Positions 40,708-51,163 of a DNA stretch of 64,000 nucleotides are shown in pieces (position 1 is the first letter of the stretch; the number at the start of each line of letters is the position of its first letter). The position numbers were made by a program, and so were the translations under genes. Source of the DNA: Smittia aterrima. Lineage: Eukaryota; Arthropoda; Insecta; Diptera; Chironomidae. The stretch spans positions 11,294,243 through 11,358,242 of the forward strand of contig CP093829.1 of NCBI GenBank assembly GCA_033063855.1. The letters are read 5' to 3'. Below the pieces are notes generated by a model. It searched no databases. It saw only the letters and a list, made by a program, of their open reading frames with translations, and was not told where the DNA came from.

Positions 40708-42084
40708 TTAGAATGGACATGGGCCGTAAATCTAGAATTCAAAATAATAAAACAGAGCAAAAACAATTAAATTAAACAAACTTACAGCGTTTGCCACTCC
40801 ACATTGATTATTTTTGTTTCTTGCAATTCGAATATTTCCGTTCTCACCATAATTTTTTCCCAAAGAATATCTAAGAGTCCAAAAATCGCCTAAATCCTTA
40901 TCAGTTCCATAGCCCACAAGAGTCTATTTAATAATAATTATTAGAGCTTTAAATGAATTTAAAAGTAGAAACTTACAAAAGCTTGATCAGCTAACTTTGG
41001 ATCACTCGAACATTTTTCGTTGTAAAAAACTCCACTCTTATATGCATCAATTCCTGTTCCTGCTGTGGCAAGGTAGACAGACATTGGGCCGTATCTGTGT
41101 AAGATGACTTTAAGCATTGCTTCGTCTCCTTTGAGATCAGTGTAGCAAGCGTTCTGAAGTAAATAGTTCTTCACGTGTTTCATGCAAGTGTTCCTTGTAC
41201 CATTTAATGGATAATTCTGTTCAAAGGTTATTCCTTTTTCGATTACGAATGCATATCCGAAATCAAAGCTTCCGCCATTGCAGCTGAACAAATAATTTTT
41301 TGTTATTTATTTAACTCGTGTTAAATATTTTTGACGACAAACCCTTTGTTTTTCATTACACAATCGATCAAGCATTGTTCCGAGTATCTTCTGGCAGTTT
41401 GATTGAAATGGTTCCAGTATTCAAGCGTGGAGACAACTTTAAAATATATTTTAGAAAAAATTAGTTTTCAAAAGGATGAATTAACTTACTTGAAAAAGCC
41501 CAAGAAGCGCCTGAAAGAGAAATAAAGTTTTAAGATTTTTCTTAACGAATTAATGAAAGTTTAGTTACCGCATTTGCCTTGATTTTTAGCTTGACCAATA
41601 ACGCTTAAATAAACAAAAGTTTTAGTATTCAGTAAATGTTTGAAACGACTCACCTGGAGTAGTCAACTGAAGCTGGCATAGTTGCTTTAACTTTTTTGTT
41701 CGACTTTCCATTGGTTTTTGGTTCTTCTGAGCTTTTTGTGAATCCATCACTTTTGACTCTCTTCGCAAACTTGTTGTTCTTTGAGGAACTCTCAGGTTGC
41801 GCGACATTTTCAACCTGGCTGCTCCTTCGAACATTCTTTAAATCCTCGTCACTTAAATCAGCGTTCATATTAGCGACTTGCTCGTAAGTTGATTTCTTCT
41901 TTTTATTGTGCTTTTCGATTTTTGCAACGTTTTCATTGTAATTCTTTTCAGCCTTAGCTTCGGCTTTCGCATCCGGATAGCTTTTTTCTTCTCTTTCTTT
42001 CCAGGCTTTGAAACTTTCCGAATTCTGCGCGACAGCGTTTGCCAGCAATACTGCTGCTGCTATTAAAATAAAAACGTTCACCAT
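40708..42084 (-). CDS. Catalytically dead papain-family (C1A) cathepsin-like protein
   Basis: Seven exons: 41654-42084, 41569-41603, 41490-41510, 41343-41436, 40977-41283, 40786-40923, 40708-40731; 1050 nt, 349 aa, phases consistent. Signal peptide MVNVFILIAAAVLLANAVA. An I29-type propeptide follows (FKAWKEREEKSYPD, NVAKIEKHN), then a Lys/Ser-rich insert (~75-135). The mature domain starts ~137. Family landmarks remain: NQGKCG, YSEQCLIDC, GCNGG, GYGTD, IRIARNKNNQCG. All three catalytic positions are replaced: Cys to Ser158 (CGASWAFS), His to Gln294 (DQAF) and Asn to Tyr315 (RYSLG). The oxyanion Gln152 is kept. The frame is fully open and spliced, so it reads as a pseudoenzyme rather than a pseudogene. 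It lies inside the four-TM array on the opposite strand. Ligand unknown. Confidence 0.85.
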
Positions 42085-42339
42085 TGTTAACTGAAGCTTT
42101 TCCTTCGACAACCATCGCTTTAAATAGAATTTCCATTTCCTGTCACAATCAGTGAGAATAAAAAGTTTGGTAGGAAATGTTGCGTTAAACTAATTCTAAA
42201 GTTTAAATTTTTTTTAAGTCTTGTCTTTATTCCAGAAGAGTAATTAGGAACGACCGCTTGCTTATCTCAAAGCGTCGGCTTTAATGATTCACCCATAAAT
42301 TTCTATTCTTTGTTTATCGAGTGGATGATAAAAAAATAT

Positions 42340-42350
42340 CGATAAGATAG
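42340..42350. promoter_or_regulatory. GATA sites between pseudo-cathepsin and array copy 4
   Basis: CGATAAGATAG lies 101 bp before the copy 4 ATG. A further CTTATCT at 42261-42267 lies between this and the divergent pseudo-cathepsin start at 42084, so the two genes may share a control region. Confidence 0.35.
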
Positions 42351-42450
42351 CAGAGAAGCTCATGAACTTTTGTTTTGCAATGAGTTGTTTACTCATTCGA
42401 TTTGCGACTCTCAAAGTATTTTCATCAGAAGACTAAGTTTTAAAGTGAAA

Positions 42451-43054
42451 ATGGCGATTCCTAGAATTGAAAGATTTTTATTTTGTTTGGAAATTGAGAC
42501 TGCGGGAATAATCTTAGGATGGTTGAGTCTGATTGGCTTCGGCTTGTTTTACATCGTTTTTGGAGCCGCAGCAGCGTTTGTTTGGATAATTGACGCGATT
42601 TTTCAATCGAAGGAAAATTTCTGGCATTTATTGAGCGAGAGTGAGTTTCACGATCTTATTTTATAGAAGAATTTGATAACAATATTTCTAAAATTCTAGT
42701 GCTTCGAAATGATTGGTTCTACTTCGTTTATATGATGTTTTGTTTCCTAATGTTTGTCGCCGGAATTCTTCTTCTTCGGGGAACGAAAAATGTAAGATTT
42801 TGTATATGAAATCATTTTGAAGATATTTAAAATAATTTTTTTTTCAGCGAAATCACAAACTTATGAGGTCATTCCTAATACTTTCGATTGCTGGCACTGT
42901 ATTGTCTCCAATCTACGTTTCTCGTTTATTTTCAACACTTTGGATCCAAATACTCCTCATGATTGCATCGTTACTTGCCCATTTGTATTCATTTGTCAGC
43001 ATTCGATCTCTCCACGACAAGTGCAAGCAAACTGGATCATACGAAACTTTGTAA
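42451..43054 (+). CDS. Four-TM membrane protein, array copy 4
   Basis: Exons 42451-42640, 42700-42791, 42848-43054, 489 nt, 162 aa. Signature FLFCLEIETAGIILGW (LETGG changed to IETAG). The middle exon is 92 nt instead of 86, two codons longer. LLRGTKN|RNHKL marks the cytosolic loop. TM4 is followed by SIRSLHDKCKQTG in place of CIYSLYEKF. It diverges from the pseudo-cathepsin gene across 366 bp. Function unknown. Confidence 0.78.
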
Positions 43055-43358
43055 ATTGATTCGATTGAACTGAAATCATTTTAGGTTGTGAAAGATATTT
43101 TATTTAGGAGAATAAAAAACAAATTTGAAATCTTTTTTTATTGAAATAAATCCGAGTTTATCGTCATTCCTAATCTCAACCGAGTTTATAATCAATAGGC
43201 AGTTGACTTTCTGATGATTATTCATTCGTTTGTTCCCAGACTTTTTATCGTTCTCTAAATTTGATTAGATAAAGGAATTGAAGTCCAAAATAATGAATTG
43301 TTGGCGATTTCTTTGATTGCTTTAGTTATAATTCAACTTTCTGAGTGAGTTAAACAAA

Positions 43359-44049
43359 ATGAGACGCGCAAAGCCAACGATCAATCGGTTCCTCTTCTGC
43401 CTGTCGCTTGAGACAGGAGGATATGTGATGGGATGGATTTCTGCGATGGTTTCAATCGCCGCGATCGTTTTATTCCTTTTCTTTGGAATAACTGTGATGA
43501 TCGATCTGAACCGTGATGATAACGTTGCCAACCAGGAACAGTTGTTCTATAATGTTTGTAAGGATTTTAACTTTAAAGAGAATTGAATTGAATAATAATT
43601 ATTAAATTTCAGTATATGGCGTCGCGTTCGGAATGTACTTTATCTATTCGAGCATTCTGCTTTATGCTTCAATTCAATTGATCAGAGGAACGAAGAATGT
43701 AAGGAAATTTGTGGCGAAACTTTGATGGGAAAGTTAATTTTAAACGTTTTTTCAGAAAAACCATTTTAAGTTGAGACTTTATATTCTTCTTATGATTATC
43801 GGTTTGGGATTTTCAATCCTTCAACTTTGCTATACGACATTCAACTATCACTTTGCGATAAGTGACGGAACGTTCATTGGAAGTGTTATCTCGTTGATCA
43901 TCGGAATTTATTTCTTTATCTGCATTTATTCGCTTTACGAAAAATTGAAAATCGATCGCAGAAATCTTCAATTGCATTATCCGATTCAGCAGCAAATGCA
44001 ACCTACAGTGATTACAATGGTCATGCCAGCTCAACAGGAGAAATACTAA
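43359..44049 (+). CDS. Four-TM membrane protein, array copy 5
   Basis: Exons 43359-43557, 43613-43698, 43756-44049, 579 nt, 192 aa. Signature FLFCLSLETGGYVMGW is intact. The loop after TM1 is acidic (VMIDLNRDDNV). The middle exon is 86 nt and ends IQLIRGTKN. TM4 ends FFICIYSLYEKL. The C-tail is Gln-rich and ends in QPTVITMVMPAQQEKY, nearly the same ending as copy 6, so these two are sister duplicates. AGATAA lies 87 bp upstream of the ATG. Confidence 0.82.
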
Positions 44050-44362
44050 ATTTGAAATTATTTGCAATGTGAGAATAAAGCAACTAAATATTTTTATGAA
44101 CTTTTCATATAAAAAAACATGGGAAAACTCTTTATTATCTCAATCGACTCGTTCTGACGTCATTAGTTCTGAGAGTTATTTAAAAAATCAATACTTAGTC
44201 GAAGTTATCAACTGTCCCTTATCGTAATTATGCCTTCGATTGTTTTCGTTAGTCTTTCCAATCCTCTAATAGTCAGTCGTATTTCATTGCTCAATCGAAC
44301 AACAAGTAAACTAACTAAATAACCAAACTGTGATAAATTGTGAAAAAAGACTTTCGAGGAAA

Positions 44363-45154
44363 ATGGGAATCAAGATACCAGTTCTCAAGAACTTCCTTTG
44401 CTGTCTCTCGCTTGAGACAGGAGGATTCGTGTTGGGATGGTTGACGAGTATTTTATCGTTGACAGCGATGATTTTGGTTGGTTTCATTGGAATTACAGTT
44501 ATCATCGATTTGAACTGGAATGGATATGATTCTACCGACAGTACTTTTTACAATATTTGTAAGTCTAGTGGATATGTCAAAAGCAAAAATTAATATTTTG
44601 AAATTCATTTTTAGTCTTTTGTGTCGTAATTGGAGTGTACTTTATTTACGTGAGCATTCTGTTGATGGCTTCAATGCAATTGATTAGAGGAACAAAAAAT
44701 GTAAGATACCATGTGAACTAACAAGAATAATTTTAATAAATTTATAACTTTTATTTGCCAGAGAAATCATTTCCAGTTGAAGCTTTACTTGCTAATCATG
44801 GTCATCGGATTAGTTCTTTCGTTCATTCAGATCCTTTTCATGTTCTTCAGCAGTGGATTTGGATATATTGCTTTGAACGTTCTTTATTTCGCCATCGCGT
44901 TATATCTCTTCTTATGCATTTACTCGCTTTACGAAAAGTTTAAAGCCGAGAGACTAATTGTCCATTCGCAATATCCGATTCAAGCTGCTCAATATTCGAT
45001 TCAACCATCGCAATATCCGATTCAAACAGCGCAATATCCGAATCAACCACCACAATATCAATTTCAACCACCTCAATATCAAATTCCACAACCTTACCCC
45101 ATGCAACCTACAGTCATCACAATTCCAATGCCACCACCACAGCAAAAATATTGA
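44363..45154 (+). CDS. Four-TM membrane protein, array copy 6 (repeat-tailed)
   Basis: Exons 44363-44558, 44615-44700, 44762-45154, 675 nt, 224 aa, the longest copy. Signature FLCCLSLETGGFVLGW. I chose the ATG at 44363 (MGIKIPVLKN) over an upstream in-frame ATG because it aligns with the other copies. TM segments lie at about 19-48, 66-88, 101-121 and 126-146. After CIYSLYEKFKAERL the tail holds six seven-residue repeats of the type QYPIQxx. It ends QPTVITIPMPPPQQKY, as in copy 5. The proline/glutamine repeat tail looks like a cytosolic interaction region; that is inference. Confidence 0.82.
44969..45094 (+). repeat. 21-bp coding tandem repeat (QYPIQxx x6)
   Basis: Six in-frame units with core caatatccgattcaa encode QYPIQAA, QYSIQPS, QYPIQTA, QYPNQPP, QYQFQPP and QYQIPQP. 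Divergence rises toward the 3' end. Confidence 0.85.
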
Positions 45155-45473
45155 ATTTTTTCAGTGATTCACAATAAAATTTATCAGCAACGTGAGATTA
45201 AAAGTAATAAATAGACGTTTGAAGTGATTGATAACATTAACGAATTGAATGCGCGAAGCTAAGTTCAACTATCGTTCTAATCTAATTGAACCTTTTGAAA
45301 GCGAGTCATTAGATTTTCAGAATCGGAATCTCAGGAAACAATGCGATGATGATCGATTCGATTCGTCGTTGAAATAATCTTAGAAGTCTTAGATTATTTT
45401 TCTTTGGAAACGTCAGTCGTTCGTGAAATTAAAATCTTTGAAAACATTCTCTTGTTCTATTAAAAAATTCAAG

Positions 45474-46055
45474 ATGGTTAGTCTGCCGAATTTCAAGAAG
45501 TTCTTGTGCTGCATGAACCTTAAAATGGGAGGAATAGTCATCGGATGGCTGTCAGCAATTCTATCTGCAGTTGGAGCAGTTTTCACTATCGTGGTTTTCG
45601 CTGCTGTCTTGCAAGAAATAACAATCTCATCTGAAAAGGACTTGATTGATTTAATTGGTGAGCAGTAAAAGGAATCTTTACCAATAACGACAAAAGAATT
45701 TATAGGTTTCGGAATCGTCTGCGTGATTTACTTTATTTTCTTGTGCGCTCTTTGCTTCGCTTCAATTCAACTAATTCGTGGAACGAAAGCTGTGAGTCAT
45801 AGACAAGCTGTATCGATTTGTTTACCTTAATTCACAATATTTCAGGGAATTCACAAGATGCTGAATCTTTATCTTCTTATGATCTGCATTGGCTTTGCTT
45901 TGTCTTTCTTACTTGTTATCATTGTCGGTCTCAATGGACTTGGAATTGCAGTCATCAGCGCAATCTTATCAATTTATTCTTACTTGTCCATTCATTCTCT
46001 TCGGGAAGCTATGAAAAATCCAGCAGCCGCTGCTGCTGCTACACCAACTGCTTAG
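45474..46055 (+). CDS. Four-TM membrane protein, array copy 7
   Basis: Exons 45474-45657, 45706-45791, 45846-46055, 480 nt, 159 aa. The start is placed at MVSLPNFKKF, which aligns with the other copies; an in-frame ATG 51 nt upstream is less likely. Signature FLCCMNLKMGGIVIGW. The middle exon is 86 nt and ends IQLIRGTKA, and the next exon starts GIHKML, so the usual KN|RNH is lost. TM4 is followed by SIHSLREAMKNP and a short poly-Ala tail (AAAAAATPTA). Function unknown. Confidence 0.8.
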
Positions 46056-46164
46056 CCAAGCAAATATTTTCTCTCCTAAATTTCCAATTTTCCAATAAAC
46101 ATATCTCGTCGAGTTTGGATTGTTAATGCTGCTTTTGAACGATTGTCAATCGCTTGTTTATACG

Positions 46165-46186
46165 TGATAAGATAAGCGAAGATAAG
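46165..46186. promoter_or_regulatory. Triple GATA site upstream of array copy 8
   Basis: Three matches in 22 bp (TGATAA, AGATAAG, AGATAAG), the last two being a 10-bp direct repeat (gataagcgaa), about 95 bp before the ATG at 46281. This is the strongest GATA cluster in the array. Confidence 0.45.
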
Positions 46187-46280
46187 CGAATCACCCGTAT
46201 ATTCCTAATGAATTTTTGACAGTTCTAGTTCGTCTGCGAAAAAGTCGACTTCGTCGTTTAGCATAATAAAATTCTTCGAA

Positions 46281-46822
46281 ATGGGATTTTCTCTTCCAAC
46301 TGTAGAAAAGTTCATTTTCTTCCTGCCACTCGAGGATGGAGGAATTTATTTGGGATATTTTACTGCAATTTTGGCTGCAATCGGCTTGTTAAGTATTACG
46401 ATAACATTTTTTATTGGCGTCATTGGAAGTAATGCTGCTATGGGAGTATTTGTTGGTAAATTTATGAAATCAATTTGTCGATTGATTGGAAATTAATTTT
46501 TTTTCCACAGTTTTCATCATCGTTAGTCTGATCTACATTTTATATCTCTGTGTTGTGTTTTACGCTTCGATCGAACTGGTCAAAGGGACGAGGAACGTGA
46601 GTTTATCGAAGAAATGTTTCAAATGAATCAAGCTCATTTATTTTTTAGAAAGAACCTGCGAGGATGAAATTGTATTTAATTCTAATGGCGATCGGCATCA
46701 TCCTCTCATTTCTGCAAATCGCGACTGTTGGAGTACTCGGAATTCTTTATGCATTCTTGATCGCAATCTTATTTGGTTATTTCTTCATTTGCATTTACTC
46801 GCTATACAAGTCGCTTGAGTAA
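46281..46822 (+). CDS. Four-TM membrane protein, array copy 8
   Basis: Exons 46281-46455, 46511-46596, 46649-46822, 435 nt, 144 aa, the shortest copy. Signature FIFFLPLEDGGIYLGY: both Cys are lost, and Trp is changed to Tyr. The first loop is nearly absent. The middle exon is 86 nt and ends LVKGTRN, followed by KEPARMKLYL. It stops almost at once after FICIYSLYKSLE, so there is no cytosolic tail. Function unknown. Confidence 0.78.
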
Positions 46823-47059
46823 AATTCTAGAAATAAAAAATTCTTTCATTTAAAAAGTTTGGGAACCTCTGCTTCTAAATGAGTTTTAAAATCTCTGAAT
46901 GTGTCGTTTGTTAGCTTCCGAGTTTAATTGCTATGAAATCAGTCGTTCGCTCTTCGGTAAAAAGATAAAAACTTTGAACATAACAGAATTTCTGATTCAT
47001 TCACTCATCAATTGTCAGTTGAGTTTTGTCAGTCGAAGTGTTGAGTTTAAAATCGCGCA

Positions 47060-47699
47060 ATGCACATTGTAACTTTGGAGAACTTCCTTTGCTGCTTCAG
47101 GTTAGAGACTGGAGGATATTTTCTGGGATGGCTGGGAACGATCGGCACAGTTCTGGGCCTCATTTTCTTGATTGCGTTGGCAATCTTGGCTGCTGTGTCT
47201 TATGACGTAATCGAAGACTTTTTGGAGCAAAGCTTTCAGAATGAAACAACCGAAGATTGGGCTGTCGATCTTGTCATGAACTCATCGCGAGTTTGTAAAA
47301 TAGAAAAAAATAATTCTAAATTGAACAATTTTTTAATGAAAATATTTTCAGATCTTCTCATAATTTTTATTTTCGTGTTTTGCTACTGCGCTGTTAGTCT
47401 CTATGTGAGCATTTCCCTGATAATCGGAACAAAAAACGTGAGTACACTCGTCAAAATATTAGTTACCTTAATTTCACCTTCAATTTCAGAGAACGGCAGA
47501 ACGACTTGTTCCGTATTTAATTCTGACAGTTGTCGGAGTTATCATAAATTTCTTTACATTGATCACACCAAGCACGGAAAACATCGTTGATGTCATTATC
47601 AACACGCTGATTGGCCTTTACCTCTACATTTGCGTTTATTCGCTTTATATTAAATTCAAGAACGAGAAGAAATACAAATTTGAAGAGGAACATGCTTAG
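47060..47699 (+). CDS. Four-TM membrane protein, array copy 9
   Basis: Exons 47060-47294, 47352-47437, 47490-47699, 531 nt, 176 aa. Signature FLCCFRLETGGYFLGW. The extracellular-type loop after TM1 is the longest in the array and acidic (YDVIEDFLEQSFQNETTEDW), with an N-glycosylation sequon NET. The middle exon is 86 nt and ends IIGTKN|RTAERL. TM4 ends YICVYSLYIKFKNEKK with a charged tail. AGATAA lies 92 bp upstream. Its 3' end converges on the secreted-protein gene on the other strand, 66 bp away. Confidence 0.8.
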
Positions 47700-47765
47700 A
47701 CGACGATCAAGTTACATGAAGGAAATGAAAATTGAATAAAAATATTTCCAACTAAATTTTATATT

Positions 47766-48654
47766 TTATTCTGGTCGTTTTGCGATACAGTTTTCCATGA
47801 TTGATTTGTAGTCTTGATAGTATTCAAATGATCTTTCAACAACCTCAACTCCCTTTGCAGCGGTTAATTTAAGAATGTCGTTCCTCAAACCATTGATCGC
47901 GATGTCGCGATAGTTTCCGAATGTTCTGAAGATGTCTTCGGAATTTACCTCATACTTTTGGGAAAAGAATTATTATTACATTTTGAAAAGCTTTGAAAGC
48001 TCAACTTACGTATTCAATTATGCAGTTTATGTTTCTCTCAGGGCAGTTTGTCTCAACGTCTTTCTCGATTCGAAGATTTTCCCTGTTCACAATATTTGAA
48101 ATATCACGAACTTGAGTAGTCAACGCATCGAGGTCACTCCTGAAGATGAATTGGAATTGCTGTAAGACCAAGTTAAGCAAAGCCTTCAAGATCTCTTTGT
48201 TCTCATCCCAACACTTAATTCCAGCTGGATTTTCACTGACAATAGAGCCAAGATCTTTTATATCTGATTGTAAACGACTAACGTATTGTGAATTCAGAGT
48301 TAGAAAAACTCTCTGTAACTTCAATTCGATGCTTTGCGAGCTAAACTCGGATTGCAGTGTAAAAATATAGAAGTTTATCTCATTGATGTATCTAGACGCG
48401 ATGCTCTGACTTTGACCTCCGAGACTTCTCAAATATTCACCAGTTTTCAATCTCAAGTTAATGAACGAGTTATAATAAGACGTAGCTCTGCTAGAAACTC
48501 CATTCCTGAATGATGTTCCTTCATTTCTGTACGAAGAGACGAGAGAATTGAGAAACTGTTGGGCCTCCTGCTGAACTCTTTTCGCATCATCTGATTGTGC
48601 GGATACGAGGTAATTCGTTGTTAAAACTACAAAGAAAAAAACGAACACTTTCAT
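47766..48654 (-). CDS. Secreted helical protein, possibly TsetseEP/DUF725-like
   Basis: Exons 48010-48654 and 47766-47954, 834 nt, 277 aa. A clear signal peptide (MKVFVFFFVVLTTNYLVSA) is followed by an all-helical-looking polar protein. It has no TM and only four cysteines in the C-terminal half (IKCWDENKEILKALL, TNCPERNINC, MENC). The spacing of the Cys-W/aromatic helices recalls the TsetseEP/DUF725 family of secreted dipteran gut proteins, but I hold this loosely. GATA-type sites lie upstream at 48781-48787 and 48852-48857. It has a broken duplicate at 50356-50867. Confidence 0.75.
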
Positions 48655-49857
48655 TGTAACTCAACTTCTTAAAGCTTTCAAGTGAGAAACTTGAATGGAT
48701 AATTTAAAGATCATTTTAAGATCTTTTATACCAAATCAGAAAGCTTTGATCAAACAATTTTTTTAACGAAAATGATGAAGTGATAAGATTGTTAGTGCAC
48801 GCGTATAAGTCATTCATCTCGTAACTGCGTCTTACAACTTTCTTGGAAACGTTATCTGTCATATACAGCGAAACAAAATATTTGTTATTTTGAGAAATTC
48901 CCCTTTTGGTTTATTGCTAAAGTAGTGGAATGTTGCTGATAAATAAGCTGAGGATATAAAAAATCATTTTGATATTTGAATGAGCTTAATTGCTCAATTT
49001 ATTCGCCAGTATATTTTGAATTGATCAATATGACATTGCATGTAATGTAATTAATTTTAACCTTCGTTAATCAAAGGTTTCCATGAAGATCGTCACTAAC
49101 AAAGACTTCTTCGACAGTTCATCCGACGCCTTAAGGTCCACACGATACTTTCCACTTGGAAACATAAATAAAATTTTATCCGGAAATTTAATGTTTGGCA
49201 TCTCATAGCGTCCTTGGTATGGGCAATTCTTGATAAGTTCTGGAGCAATCTGTTTGGCTGCATTTAAAAACGATTTCACCAGAGGAGAAGGCTTCTTTCT
49301 TCCTGACATCATGCTGCACCAATCAACTTGAGGAATTTTGAAGAATTGACGATATTCAGAGTTTTCCAGTCTGTAAAGTCCGATGTGAGCCTGAAACAAT
49401 TATCAACATGATAGAAAAAGTTTACTTGAATGACAAAAGCGAAAGAAAGAAAAAAGTGATAAATCATGTCATCATTGTTAGAAACTTTAAAAATCTAGAA
49501 AAACTCTTAAATTCTTTCTAATAAATGCTCACGCTTATTTTATAAAATGCTTTCTTAATGTTCACAGTAACGTCAGCTGTTTGATCCGTTCGCTTGCAAA
49601 CCTCAAATTCAAGAATGCTGTTATCATCGGAGAAACATTCTACTGACAGAAACTTATGCCTAATGGCAGCCGACTCTGATAGGAAAAATCCCAGGAAAAA
49701 TAGTTGAAACTTCATCGCGAAGCTTATTTTTCGATATGTGATATCTGAAAGTTTCATGAGCCGTGGAGATGAAATTCTAATTATTTGAGGGTTTCCATTA
49801 CTATACATCATCAGAAATTACGCTGAAATTATCTTAAATTGTAGAATTAAAAAATCT
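48137..49857. repeat. Segmental duplication, unit A
   Basis: Closely matches 50356-51868 in the same orientation and carries the 5' two-thirds of the secreted-protein gene plus a whole DUF1091 gene. Unit A has about 130 bp (around 48790-48920) and about 85 bp (around 49400-49500) that are missing from unit B. Confidence 0.85.
49067..49715 (-). CDS. Secreted DUF1091-type protein, copy A
   Basis: Exons 49533-49715 and 49067-49390, 507 nt, 168 aa. Start chosen at MKFQLFFLGFFLSESAA, which gives a proper signal peptide; in-frame ATGs upstream would precede it. DUF1091 hallmarks: FFKIPQVDWCSMMSG, LIKNCPYQGRYEMPN, and MFPSGKYRVDLKA near the end. This is a large insect family of small secreted, probably lipid- or ligand-binding proteins; in Drosophila most members are uncharacterised. 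It is duplicated as copy B, with a more distant + strand relative at 55719-56303. Confidence 0.82.
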
Positions 49858-50355
49858 AATGACGTTTATTGCTTTGCTACCTCTCTCACCAGATTGAGCT
49901 GATCAAATATCTTTTCGTTCTACTTGTGGCTCGAGCAATCCACAATTAGATGACTTATCGTATTTGGACTTTGAAATAAACAAATTCCAACCAAAATGGA
50001 ACACGAACAAACAAAGAACGCTAAAATCTCGGCAAACGGTAACTAAAGCAAAAGCATTTTCCATGGATGTTTTCACTAATAAATTCCTTTTACAGATTCC
50101 CGAAGGATATAGTCTGCTCCAATGTAAGCAGTCAGGAACTTTAAGCAAAAATCGACTTTTTGTATGGAGATTCCAGGTTTCGGTCCGTGGGCCTGATTAG
50201 CTAGCGGAAAATCTAAAAAAATCCCTTTTTCTATTTTCATTCTCTATCGACTAGTGAAGAAATCAACTCGCTACTCGCTAGCCCATCGCGTTCGCGATTT
50301 ATTTCAATCACAGACCACGACAGAGCGGCTATAATAGGGATTTCCATCCTTCGGA
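49858..50355. other. Unrelated insert at the duplication junction
   Basis: About 500 bp between the two duplicated units with no match in either. It holds an 8-bp inverted repeat AAATCCCT / AGGGATTT near 50218-50225 and 50337-50344. Inside that is a palindrome atcgcgttcgcgat near 50286-50299. Open frames on both strands here lack recognisable domains. It may be a small mobile-element remnant or a third-locus fragment captured during duplication. Confidence 0.45.
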
Positions 50356-50867
50356 CCTGAAGATGAATTGAAATTGCTGTAAGATCAAGCCTTCAAGATT
50401 TCTTTGTTCTCATCCCAACACTTAATTCCTGCTGGATTTTCACTGACAATAAAGCCAAAATCTTTTATATCTGATTGTAAACGACTAACGTATTGTGAAT
50501 TTAGAGTTAGAAAAACTCTCTGTAACTTCAATTCAATGCTTTGCGAGCTAAACTCGGATTGCAGTGTAAAAATATAGAAGTTTATCTCATTGATGTATCT
50601 AGACGCGATGCTCTGGACGGGACTTTGACCTCCGAGACCTCTCAAATATTCACCAGTTTTCAATCTCAAGTTAATGAACGAGTTATAATAAGACGTAGCT
50701 CTGCTAGAAACTCCATTCCTGAATGATGTTCCTTCATTTCTGTACGAAGAGACGAGAGAATTGAGAAACTGTTGGGCCTCCTGCTGAACTCTTTTCGCAT
50801 CATCTGATTGTGCGGATACGAGGTAATTCGTTGTTAAAATTACAAAGAAAAAAACGAACACTTTCAT
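50356..50867 (-). pseudogene. Truncated, frameshifted copy of the secreted-protein gene
   Basis: Starts with an intact signal peptide (MKVFVFFFVILTTNYLVSA) and tracks the gene at 47766-48654 closely for 159 codons. A 10-nt deletion after KEILKA then shifts the frame to an immediate TGA. Homology stops at about 50356, so the last ~100 residues and the second exon are gone. It also differs by a two-codon insertion (GGQSPVQS for GGQSQS). Its upstream region lacks the ~130 bp that hold the GATA sites of the intact copy. A 160-aa secreted product could still be made, but loss of function is likelier. Confidence 0.85.
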
Positions 50868-51163
50868 TGTAACTCAACTTCTTAAAGCTTTCAAGTGAAA
50901 AAAACTTGAAAGGATAATTTAAAGATCATTTTAAGATCTTTTATACCAAATCAGAAAGCTTTGATCAAATAATTTTTTCAACGAAAATGATTGGTTTATT
51001 GCTAAAGTAGTGGAATGTTGCTGATAAATAAGCTGAGGATATAAAAAATCATTTTGATATTTGAATGAGCTTAATTGCTCAATTTATTCGCCAGTATATT
51101 TTGTAATTCAAATTGAATTGATCAATATGACATTGCATGTAATGTAATTAATTTTAACCTTCA

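Noticed and set aside
41490..41510. Reading the Ser in CGASWAFS as a misjoined exon
   Set aside because: The Ser codon lies inside the 21-nt exon, not at a junction, and all flanking family residues align; the replacement is in the sequence itself.
49964..50200. Open frames on both strands within the insert
   Set aside because: No family similarity and no consistent splice structure; more likely mobile-element or junk sequence.
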